A stretch of DNA of 24,552 nucleotides, taken from a virus. Below the pieces are notes generated by a model, which was not told where the DNA came from, did no database searches, and saw nothing but the letters and a program-made list of their open reading frames with translations. Positions 1 through 5,905 of this stretch are shown here, one piece after another. The stretch is from IMG/VR virus record IMGVR_UViG_3300012936_003622, positions 1-24,552 of that record, one strand, 5' to 3'. A program made the translations under genes and the position numbers. Numbering within the stretch: the stretch's first letter is position 1; each line of letters begins with the position of its first letter.

Positions 1-1206
1 CTGGACAACCATCCCAACATGAGCGAACATCCAAGCCTAGTGGCATTAGACCAACTGGCTGATGACCTAGAGAGTGGTGACAAACCAGCAGATTATGAAT
101 CAGTTTCAGAAGACGCAGGCGAGGGACACATGAGCAAGAGCACACTGTACCACACTGCCAAGTATGCGATAGAGTTGATGCAGATGATCCGCAAGGGTGA
201 TGACCTTGAGGGTTGGGTGCAGAGCAAACTGAACAAGGCCGCGGACTACCTACAGGGTGTGTACAACTATGAAGAATATCAAAAGTTGAATCCATACCGA
301 GAAGAACTAGACTCCAAAGTTTTACAGAAACATGCACAGGTGGTGCAGAAAAATATCGATGAGATCTTATCAAAAGAAACAAGTCTAGATGACATCGACA
401 CAAAACCAGGCATGATGAAAATATTGGCCAAGAGAGTAAATGAAGTTGAAAAAGAGATAGCCAAAGAACAGAGAAAAGAGCAGGTCAGCGAGAGGATGCC
501 AGCCAGCATCATCAAGCACAAAGAAAAATTGGCCTATATGTCAGACAAGGAATTGGCACAACATTTCAAAGACAAAGACGATGAAACATTAAAACAGATG
601 GCTTGGAGACACGGTTATGGCAAAATGAGTCCGCACTACGTGAACAGAAGAAACCGTGGCATGAACGAGGGCATCATGACAGAATCACCAAGAGCAGTGG
701 GCAGAGCACTGGCCAATCTAAAATATGCCAAGGCCATGGCCAAAGACGTGATGGATGACGTGGATCCAGCGTTGACCAAAGCCAGAGCACAGGCGTTTTT
801 GGGATCAGTGGACGAGACCATAGGACTATTAGACAAGATGTATAATCCAGTAAAAGAACAATCAGAACTGGAAGAAGGCCTAAAAGATTGGGCAAAAAAT
901 TTAGCGGCCGCTGGAGTGATTGTTGGCGCAGTGGCAGGTTTGGGATCAATCAACAATGCCATAGACAATTCAGTGCCGGCTGTGAAGGCAATGAACACAG
1001 CATACGAAATGGCAGTTGATGCTGGTAACGATGATTTGGCTAAAATGATCAAACAGGATATATCAGATGCCAAAGTAAGATTGAGTTCAGGAAAAGATCT
1101 TGATCATATGAAACATTTACAAGACAAATACAGCAAATTTATGCAGACAGAAGGCTTGACATACGAGTCAAAACTTGTTGTAATGCTTAATCAACAACTT
1201 AAATAA
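1..1206 (+). CDS. Putative phage structural or head-associated protein (5' end probably outside window)
   Basis: The reading frame is open from base 1. The first ATG in view is at 19, but no Shine-Dalgarno precedes it and no stop lies upstream, so the true start is probably before the window. The visible part has a low-complexity acidic stretch, then a segment from about residue 38 (from the ATG at 19) around the words SKSTLYHTAKYAIELM and GWVQSKLNKAADYLQGV. I recognise that segment as a short helical module that recurs in structural proteins of T4-like and other marine phages; its function is unknown. The middle is charged and helical. A hydrophobic Ala/Gly/Val segment lies near residues 295-310 (LAAAGVIVGAVAGLG) and could be a membrane-active or buried helix. 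The gene is followed by a late-promoter-like motif and an acidic scaffold-like gene. A head or internal-protein role is inference from context. Confidence 0.8.
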   Translation: MDNHPNMSEHPSLVALDQLADDLESGDKPADYESVSEDAGEGHMSKSTLYHTAKYAIELMQMIRKGDDLEGWVQSKLNKAADYLQGVYNYEEYQKLNPYREELDSKVLQKHAQVVQKNIDEILSKETSLDDIDTKPGMMKILAKRVNEVEKEIAKEQRKEQVSERMPASIIKHKEKLAYMSDKELAQHFKDKDDETLKQMAWRHGYGKMSPHYVNRRNRGMNEGIMTESPRAVGRALANLKYAKAMAKDVMDDVDPALTKARAQAFLGSVDETIGLLDKMYNPVKEQSELEEGLKDWAKNLAAAGVIVGAVAGLGSINNAIDNSVPAVKAMNTAYEMAVDAGNDDLAKMIKQDISDAKVRLSSGKDLDHMKHLQDKYSKFMQTEGLTYESKLVVMLNQQLK

Positions 1207-1218
1207 AAACAATTTAGA

Positions 1219-1226
1219 CATAAATA
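1219..1226 (+). promoter_or_regulatory. Late-promoter-like motif CATAAATA
   Basis: The motif resembles the T4 late promoter consensus TATAAATA and ends 6 bases before the ATG at 1233. With T4 late geometry (element from -13 to -6) the start of transcription would fall at about 1232, leaving almost no leader. No Shine-Dalgarno is present. Single short motifs in AT-rich DNA occur by chance, so this rests on position and on the similar site at 2058. Confidence 0.4.
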
Positions 1227-1232
1227 ATTCAT

Positions 1233-2051
1233 ATGGCACGTAAAACCTCACAAGACACTAGTTTCAGAGACCTTGTTGCTCGTTTGAAAGATATGAGCAA
1301 TGCTTCACCTGATCAAGAAAGAGCAGAATTAATGGAAGCGGCTAGATCAGAACCAAAAATCCTAGACGACAAAGAGTTGAGTTTGGCTGACATTGCCAAA
1401 TTGGCAGGTATCAAAGAATACACTGAACAACCAAAAGTGTCAAAAGAGGCAGAAAAATTAGTAGAATCAATCACTAGCGAAAAAACAGAATCAGTGATTA
1501 CCAAAGCCATCAAAGAATCTGATGCTGATGACTCAATTGCCACTTCAATCAAGAAAGCAGTCACAGAAGAGTCAAACAGATTGGACAAAATTGCAGAATT
1601 AGAACAACAGTTGGCGGAACTGAAATCAGAACAAAAAGAAGAACAAACATATGACTCAAAATCATTTAGAGATGTTATCACAAAAGATATCGCAGAATAT
1701 ATCAAAAACGCAGAAGACTCTGCTCTCGTGGAACTTTACAACACAATCTCAGACAATGAGGCAGTTTACAACGAAGAACAAAAAAACATTCTTATCAAAA
1801 CTCCAGAAACTACTGAGATCATAGCAGACGCTGAAAAGGCCGAGGCGCCAGAAGAAGTGATAGCAGACGCAGAAAGAAACACTTCAGAACCTCACAGACC
1901 TGAAGACAAAGCAGACGACAAAGACGATGACACAGCAGGCGAAGTGCCAATGTTGGACCCAGAATTTGATGACATGGGCGAAGACGTGGAACTAGAACAG
2001 CCTGTTGAAGACAAATTTACTAACGATCTAGACCCAGCAGACAGCAAGTAA
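1233..2051 (+). CDS. Acidic, coiled-coil-rich protein, scaffold-like
   Basis: This 272-residue protein has no recognisable enzyme domain. It is rich in Glu, Lys, Asp and Ala with long predicted helices; residues about 110-140 look coiled-coil (repeats around ELEQQLAELKSEQKEEQ). The last 90 residues are strongly acidic, with a near-repeat of the words IADAEKAEAPEEV and IADAERNTSEP. Length, acidity and helicity fit a prohead scaffold or core protein, but that is inference. The gene lies 26 bases after the previous stop, has no clear Shine-Dalgarno, and is preceded at once by a late-promoter-like motif, which fits expression with virion genes. Confidence 0.85.
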   Translation: MARKTSQDTSFRDLVARLKDMSNASPDQERAELMEAARSEPKILDDKELSLADIAKLAGIKEYTEQPKVSKEAEKLVESITSEKTESVITKAIKESDADDSIATSIKKAVTEESNRLDKIAELEQQLAELKSEQKEEQTYDSKSFRDVITKDIAEYIKNAEDSALVELYNTISDNEAVYNEEQKNILIKTPETTEIIADAEKAEAPEEVIADAERNTSEPHRPEDKADDKDDDTAGEVPMLDPEFDDMGEDVELEQPVEDKFTNDLDPADSK

Positions 2052-2057
2052 AACTGA

Positions 2058-2065
2058 CTAAATAC
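2058..2065 (+). promoter_or_regulatory. Late-promoter-like motif CTAAATAC
   Basis: CTAAATAC sits between the stop at 2051 and the ATG at 2071. If it acts like the T4 late element (-13 to -6), transcription would begin at 2071, the A of the start codon. The same octamer occurs at 9368 and 20948, also just before genes. Confidence 0.45.
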
Positions 2066-2070
2066 TGCAA

Positions 2071-2901
2071 ATGAGCAGTATACCCTACAACTATCAAAAA
2101 TACATTGATGATGTAACTAAAATGCGTCAAAGAGGCACTATATCCAGTGGTGAGCAGGTGCAGTCACCCACAAGTGCTGGTAGCAGGGGTCTTGCTCGCA
2201 CAACAGACTTCACAAACAGTCCCAACCAAATGATGAAAGCAAATATGACAGAGAGTTTTAGTTTTGAAAATATGAGAGATATTATTAGCAGAATTGATAG
2301 AGTGCAAACAGGTGCAGAAGAAGTTCAAGAAGACTTAGATTACAGAAGCGAAGACGTCCTAGTCAAAGCAGGATTTGATCCAATGGCAGTGAAAGAATAT
2401 ATGGCTGTGTTCAATGATACTGGTGACACAACAGATATTGAGCAAATGAATCAGTCAGACAAAATTGGATTGGCAGATGCAATGAGCATGGTGTTGGCAT
2501 CACACGGTATTAAAAACGAATCCTACAAACCATTTCCTGAAGCGGATGAAATGACTTTTGAAGACGATGATGCGTTCTACGAAGCGTTTGGTGAACTGGG
2601 TTTTCCAGAAGACGAAAACGAATTGTTTGATGCAGAATACAGAGGACGTAAAGTTCCACTTAACAAACCAATGCGTGGTGATGTGAAGAAATTCAAAGTG
2701 TATGTGAAAGATCCAAAAACAGGAAATGTCAAAAAAGTTAATTTTGGACACGGCGGCAGTTCAGCAAGAAAAGCCGGACAGAAAACAATGAAGATACGTA
2801 AGTCAAATCCCAAAGCAAGAAAAAGTTTTAGAGCACGTCACAACTGTGCCAACCCGGGACCTAAGACTAAAGCAAGATATTGGTCGTGTAGAAAGTGGTA
2901 A
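2071..2901 (+). CDS. Putative virion protein with basic Cys-containing C-terminal module
   Basis: The product has 276 residues. Residues 1-170 are mixed polar and acidic, with the word SPTSAGSRGLARTTDFT near the N-terminus. Residues about 190-276 form a distinct basic module (LNKPMRGDVKKFKVYVKD, KKVNFGHGG, then FRARHNC and ARYWSCRKW at the end). I recognise this C-terminal module from many phage proteins of marine myophages and podophages, where it occurs alone or fused to other domains; its function is not established to my knowledge. The two Cys near the end could bind metal or form a disulfide. The gene starts after a CTAAATAC motif and is followed one base later by another small basic Cys protein, which suggests a late virion-gene cluster. 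Confidence 0.85.
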   Translation: MSSIPYNYQKYIDDVTKMRQRGTISSGEQVQSPTSAGSRGLARTTDFTNSPNQMMKANMTESFSFENMRDIISRIDRVQTGAEEVQEDLDYRSEDVLVKAGFDPMAVKEYMAVFNDTGDTTDIEQMNQSDKIGLADAMSMVLASHGIKNESYKPFPEADEMTFEDDDAFYEAFGELGFPEDENELFDAEYRGRKVPLNKPMRGDVKKFKVYVKDPKTGNVKKVNFGHGGSSARKAGQKTMKIRKSNPKARKSFRARHNCANPGPKTKARYWSCRKW

Positions 2902-2902
2902 G

Positions 2903-3088
2903 ATGAAAATTAACGAAGTGGTGGGAATTACAGAAGAAGAATTTGAACAATTAGCAGAAAAGAAAGATGCCTGCTATCGCAAAGTAAAAGCAAGATACAA
3001 AGTTTGGCCTTCAGCCTATGCCTCTGGTGCTCTAGTTCAGTGTCGTAAAAAGGGTGCGGCCAACTGGGGTAACAAGAGCAAAAAATGA
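2903..3088 (+). CDS. Small basic conserved phage protein (61 aa)
   Basis: I chose the ATG at 2903, one base after the upstream stop, rather than the in-frame upstream ATG at 2846 that lies deep inside the previous gene. The 61-residue product has an N-terminal acidic helix and a basic core with words CYRKVKARYKVW and YASGALVQCRKKGAANWG. I recognise this core as a short module common in proteins of cyanophages and pelagiphages, of unknown function. It has two Cys and many Lys/Arg, like the modules before and after it. Its stop overlaps the next start (ATGA). A virion or nucleic-acid-binding role is inference. Confidence 0.8.
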   Translation: MKINEVVGITEEEFEQLAEKKDACYRKVKARYKVWPSAYASGALVQCRKKGAANWGNKSKK

Positions 3089-3705
3089 AACTTTACGAAT
3101 TAATCCAAAAACTAGATCCTGAAGAACAATACTGGCAAAACCCAAATCCAGACACAATGTGGGTCACGGACAAATTGATCCTGGCAAGTAAAATGGGATA
3201 TAAATGTGGACCAGCAGGAATTGATGTGCCTGAATCCGGTGATTACTGTGTGCGTCCTGTTGTGAACGCATATGGATTGGGCATTGGTGCCAAAAAAATG
3301 TATATTGAACAGACCACCACACACATTCCTCCAGGATTTTTTTGGTGTGAATGGTTTGAGGGCAGACATCTTAGTGTTGACTACAAACAAGGTAAACAAA
3401 ATTTGTGTGTTGAAGGTTTCAAAGCAGAAGACACTTTCACCAAATGGGACAAATGGGTCAAAACAGAAGACAAAATTGAAATGCCTGATGTGATCAAGGA
3501 AGCGGTTGGCGATCACGATGTGGTCAACTGTGAATTTATTGGTAGCAAATTGATCGAGGTTCACCTAAGACATAATCCAGACTTTGAAGGTGGCATCACA
3601 GAATTCATACCTGTGTGGGAAGGACAAGATACCCAAGCACCAGAAGGTTATAAATATCGAGAGTATCCGGACGTTCACGGAAGAATTGGAGCATTTGTAA
3701 AATGA
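3085..3705 (+). CDS. Conserved hypothetical phage protein, possibly ATP-grasp-like
   Basis: The protein has 206 residues with many Trp, Cys and aromatic residues. The N-terminus (MKLYELIQKLDPEEQYW) is followed by a stretch around CVRPVVNAYGLGIGAKKMYIE, residues about 53-72. Near residues 155-165 the word LIEVHLRHNPDF resembles the metal-binding strand of ATP-grasp enzymes (a Glu-Val-Asn/His-x-Arg pattern). I could not see a complete ATP-grasp set, so the function stays open. The gene overlaps both neighbours by 4 bases (ATGA) and is likely co-transcribed with the small basic proteins around it. Confidence 0.8.
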   Translation: MKLYELIQKLDPEEQYWQNPNPDTMWVTDKLILASKMGYKCGPAGIDVPESGDYCVRPVVNAYGLGIGAKKMYIEQTTTHIPPGFFWCEWFEGRHLSVDYKQGKQNLCVEGFKAEDTFTKWDKWVKTEDKIEMPDVIKEAVGDHDVVNCEFIGSKLIEVHLRHNPDFEGGITEFIPVWEGQDTQAPEGYKYREYPDVHGRIGAFVK

Positions 3706-4103
3706 GATTTGAAGAAATACTAGAAGGTCAGCGTTGTTGGAAAGGCTACGAGAAAAAAGGCACCAAAATGATGTTTGGAAAACGTGTGAACAACTGTGTG
3801 AAAAAAGAGGACGTAGACATCTGTGTGCGTTGCGGTGAACTGGTTTTCGCAGAAACATTGAACGAGGATCTCCGTAAATGGTTCAAAGACAAATGGGTGC
3901 GTTTTGGTCCCAAAGGCAAGATCAGAGGTGCCTGCGGTGGCAAGAGTAAAGGTGAGGGCAAACCCAAGTGTTTACCAAGATCAAAAGCCTACGCACTGGG
4001 CAAGAAAGGTCGTGCAAGTGCGGCCAGAAGAAAACGCAAACAGGATCCCAATCCGGACAGACGTGGTAAAGCCAAGAACGTGGCCACTAAAAAGAAAAAA
4101 TAA
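3702..4103 (+). CDS. Very basic DUF5872-like phage protein
   Basis: The product has 133 residues and is strongly positive. It carries two modules. Residues about 9-38 (CWKGYEKKGTKMMFGKRVNNC) form a short Cys-bounded motif that recurs in marine phage proteins. Residues about 57-110 (DLRKWFKDKWVRFGPKG, CGGK, KPKCLPRSKA, SAARRKRKQ) match my memory of the DUF5872 family. The tail is a run of Lys/Arg. Such charge suggests contact with nucleic acid, for example an internal or DNA-packaging-associated protein, but no function is established. It closes the first gene block; a strong promoter for the next block begins one base after its stop. Confidence 0.85.
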   Translation: MRFEEILEGQRCWKGYEKKGTKMMFGKRVNNCVKKEDVDICVRCGELVFAETLNEDLRKWFKDKWVRFGPKGKIRGACGGKSKGEGKPKCLPRSKAYALGKKGRASAARRKRKQDPNPDRRGKAKNVATKKKK

Positions 4104-4132
4104 TTGACTCTGCTCACAAACTGTTATATAGT
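4104..4132 (+). promoter_or_regulatory. Strong sigma70-like promoter (TTGACT-17-TATAGT)
   Basis: A -35 box TTGACT (4104-4109) and a -10 box TATAGT (4127-4132) are separated by 17 bases. The predicted start is near 4139. It lies in the 50-base gap before the dsbA-like gene, which has a Shine-Dalgarno AAGGAG at 4143-4148, 5 bases before its ATG. It probably drives 4154-9364, including DNA polymerase, as an early-type unit. Confidence 0.75.
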
Positions 4133-4153
4133 ATACACTAACAAGGAGAAAAT

Positions 4154-4411
4154 ATGGCAGTAAGAAACTTCAATGAAGCAGAAAAACAAAAATTAATCCA
4201 GATCATTTCACAGGGTTCGCAGGTATTGGGCGAAGTGGATGACCTTAGATCAGGTTTGAGAGACACAGTGAAAGCAATAGCAGAAGAACTGGAATTGAAA
4301 CCTGGACTTATCAACAAAGCAATATCAGTGGCACACAAAGGCAACTATCAAAACATTGCCGATGAAATGGACACACTGGAAAGCATACTGAACTCAGCCG
4401 GCAAACTGTAA
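4154..4411 (+). CDS. dsbA: DsbA-like double-stranded DNA-binding protein
   Basis: This 85-residue helical protein resembles T4 DsbA (89 aa), a dsDNA-binding protein linked to late transcription. The similarity I see is in size and pattern: a central segment DDLRSGLRDTVKAIAEELE followed by KPGLINKAISVAHKGN, then an acidic C-terminal helix. T4 DsbA has a similar order of a charged helix, a KxFNxLLxLYHKDN-like stretch and an acidic end. The assignment is by eye, and the alternative is an unrelated small helical protein. It is the first gene after a strong sigma70-like promoter and has a good Shine-Dalgarno, so it is expected to be highly and early expressed. It ends with TAATG shared with the next gene. 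Confidence 0.65.
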   Translation: MAVRNFNEAEKQKLIQIISQGSQVLGEVDDLRSGLRDTVKAIAEELELKPGLINKAISVAHKGNYQNIADEMDTLESILNSAGKL

Positions 4412-4695
4412 TGTTTGACAAAGTCAGAGCATTCTGGCTTCGCAGTTATCAATCAGACAAACAAGCATTCTATTTTGAACTTGTTAGTTTTGTGTTCACA
4501 GTGGGAGCCAGCCTAACACTTGCCATAACAGCAGTGGATCCAGATATGAGATATATCTATCCGGCATTCTTTGTGGGTGCGACCACACAATGCTATGCCA
4601 GTTACAGACGTGGTGCGGCCTGGGTGATGATATTGACAGGTTGGTTCACCTGTGTTAATATATTTGGATACTGTGTTGCAATGGGATGGTGGTAA
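4411..4695 (+). CDS. Small membrane protein with about three transmembrane helices
   Basis: The 94-residue product has hydrophobic segments at about residues 21-41 (FELVSFVFTVGASLTLAIT), 49-62 (YIYPAFFVGATTQC) and 70-91 (AWVMILTGWFTCVNIFGY). A short basic N-terminus precedes the first segment. No signal peptide cleavage site is evident. The start overlaps the upstream stop (TAATG) and its own stop overlaps the next start in the same way. It probably sits in the host inner membrane; its role is unknown. Confidence 0.85.
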   Translation: MFDKVRAFWLRSYQSDKQAFYFELVSFVFTVGASLTLAITAVDPDMRYIYPAFFVGATTQCYASYRRGAAWVMILTGWFTCVNIFGYCVAMGWW

Positions 4696-5378
4696 TGTTA
4701 CAAAATAATAATACAATCGAAAAACAAATAAGTGGTATTTTTCCAAAACCAGGAAAAACAGGTATTGACTGGTTTGTTTTTTGTGTCTTCTTGCAAGAAT
4801 TTTCACATAATAATTTAGAGATAGGAGTAGGTCACGGAGGCAGTGCTATCACAATGCAGTCATATTCAGAAAAACTTACCTGCATTGATTCTTGGGAACA
4901 GACCTGGAAAAAAGAGAATGTTTTAGATTATTTGCCTAATGCTAATTTTATAGATGTAAATTCAAAAGATTATCATACTACTGAAACATTTGATTTAGTG
5001 CATTTAGATGCAAATAAAAGTTACGAAGGAACATTAAATGATCTCAACTTTTGTATAAAGGCAAAGGCTAAAATAATTATAGTTGATGATTTTTTACAAA
5101 GTTTTTGGCCAAATGTATCTAGAGCAACTTTTGACTTTGTTAAAAATACTGAATACAAAATACTTTTCATTGGAAACCATCAAGCAATACTAACAACTGA
5201 TACAGATTGTGAAAGTTATAAAAATATTGTAATTAACTTTCCAACTGCAATTACTAATGATATCACTCATTTGACCTACGGCAAATTGCCCAATATTCCG
5301 TTACTAAACAAAATGATTAGTGCTAGTAAATTGAAATACACTTGGGATCACAGCACAGAAGAAAGTATTGTAAAATGA
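4695..5378 (+). CDS. Class I SAM-dependent methyltransferase, Methyltransf_24-like, AT-rich
   Basis: The start at ATG 4695 was chosen because it overlaps the upstream stop as TAATG; an in-frame ATG three codons earlier lies inside the previous gene. The 227-residue product has the glycine-rich SAM-binding motif LEIGVGHGGS at residues 41-50, an acidic residue after the second strand (CIDSWEQ), then LDANKSYEGTLNDL and IIIVDDF, the usual order in the Methyltransf_24/TylF-like group, which often acts on sugars or small molecules. The substrate is unknown. Base composition is clearly lower in GC than the flanking genes, shared only with the next gene and with 18721-19536, which points to separate acquisition. 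Confidence 0.85.
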   Translation: MLQNNNTIEKQISGIFPKPGKTGIDWFVFCVFLQEFSHNNLEIGVGHGGSAITMQSYSEKLTCIDSWEQTWKKENVLDYLPNANFIDVNSKDYHTTETFDLVHLDANKSYEGTLNDLNFCIKAKAKIIIVDDFLQSFWPNVSRATFDFVKNTEYKILFIGNHQAILTTDTDCESYKNIVINFPTAITNDITHLTYGKLPNIPLLNKMISASKLKYTWDHSTEESIVK

Positions 5379-5905
5379 AAATATTGTTACTAGGTGATAG
5401 TTTTGCTACAGATAAAAACGGTTGGCCAGGAATGATTGGCCATGATATTACAAACAAAGCACAAAACGGAGTAGGTGAATATAAAATTTATAGGCAAATA
5501 GAAAATATTAAAAATTTTGATAAAGTTTTAGTGTGTCATACAAGTCCATGGCGAATGCATACTAGATATCATCCAATGCATAAAAATAATCAGCAACGTT
5601 CACAAAATGATTTTATGTTTAATGATGTTGAATATCACGCAAAAACAAATTCTGAAATGAATTTAGTCTACTCTTTTATGAAAAAATTTTTTGATTTTGA
5701 TTATCAAAAATTTGTTTATGACTGTATTGTAGATAAATTTTTACAAATTGAAAATGCAATCCACTTTACTTTTCATAATAAAGAAGATACAATTAAAATA
5801 GAAAACAATTTTACAGATATTTGGAAACAATATAGTGGCGATATAAATCATTTGACTATGCAAGGAAATGAAATTGTTGCAGAAAAAATTAAAAAACTAT
5901 TATGA
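5375..5905 (+). CDS. SGNH/GDSL-type hydrolase, AT-rich
   Basis: The start at 5375 makes an ATGA overlap with the upstream stop; the longer frame from 5342 lies inside the previous gene. The 176-residue product begins MKILLLGDSFATDKNGW, with the block I Ser at residue 9 (GDSF). Near the C-terminus GDINHLTMQGN supplies the block V Asp-x-x-His pair (D156, H159). These mark the SGNH hydrolase fold, whose members deacylate or deacetylate sugars and lipids. The blocks between (Gly and Asn of the oxyanion hole) are not obvious. The gene is very AT-rich (a sampled 60-base line was near 18% GC). With the preceding methyltransferase it looks like a two-gene cassette set between the membrane protein and DNA polymerase. 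Confidence 0.75.
   Translation: MKILLLGDSFATDKNGWPGMIGHDITNKAQNGVGEYKIYRQIENIKNFDKVLVCHTSPWRMHTRYHPMHKNNQQRSQNDFMFNDVEYHAKTNSEMNLVYSFMKKFFDFDYQKFVYDCIVDKFLQIENAIHFTFHNKEDTIKIENNFTDIWKQYSGDINHLTMQGNEIVAEKIKKLL

Noticed and set aside
636-1073. Long minus-strand open frames (also 13295-13564, 16654-17136, 21880-22437)
   Set aside because: All lie opposite strong + strand genes with recognisable products. None has a supporting start site or domain; they mirror the codon pattern of the true genes.
3649-3656. Exact T4 late consensus TATAAATA
   Set aside because: It is inside the 3085-3705 coding region and 45 bases before the next ATG, and could be chance in AT-rich DNA. It was not listed as a promoter.
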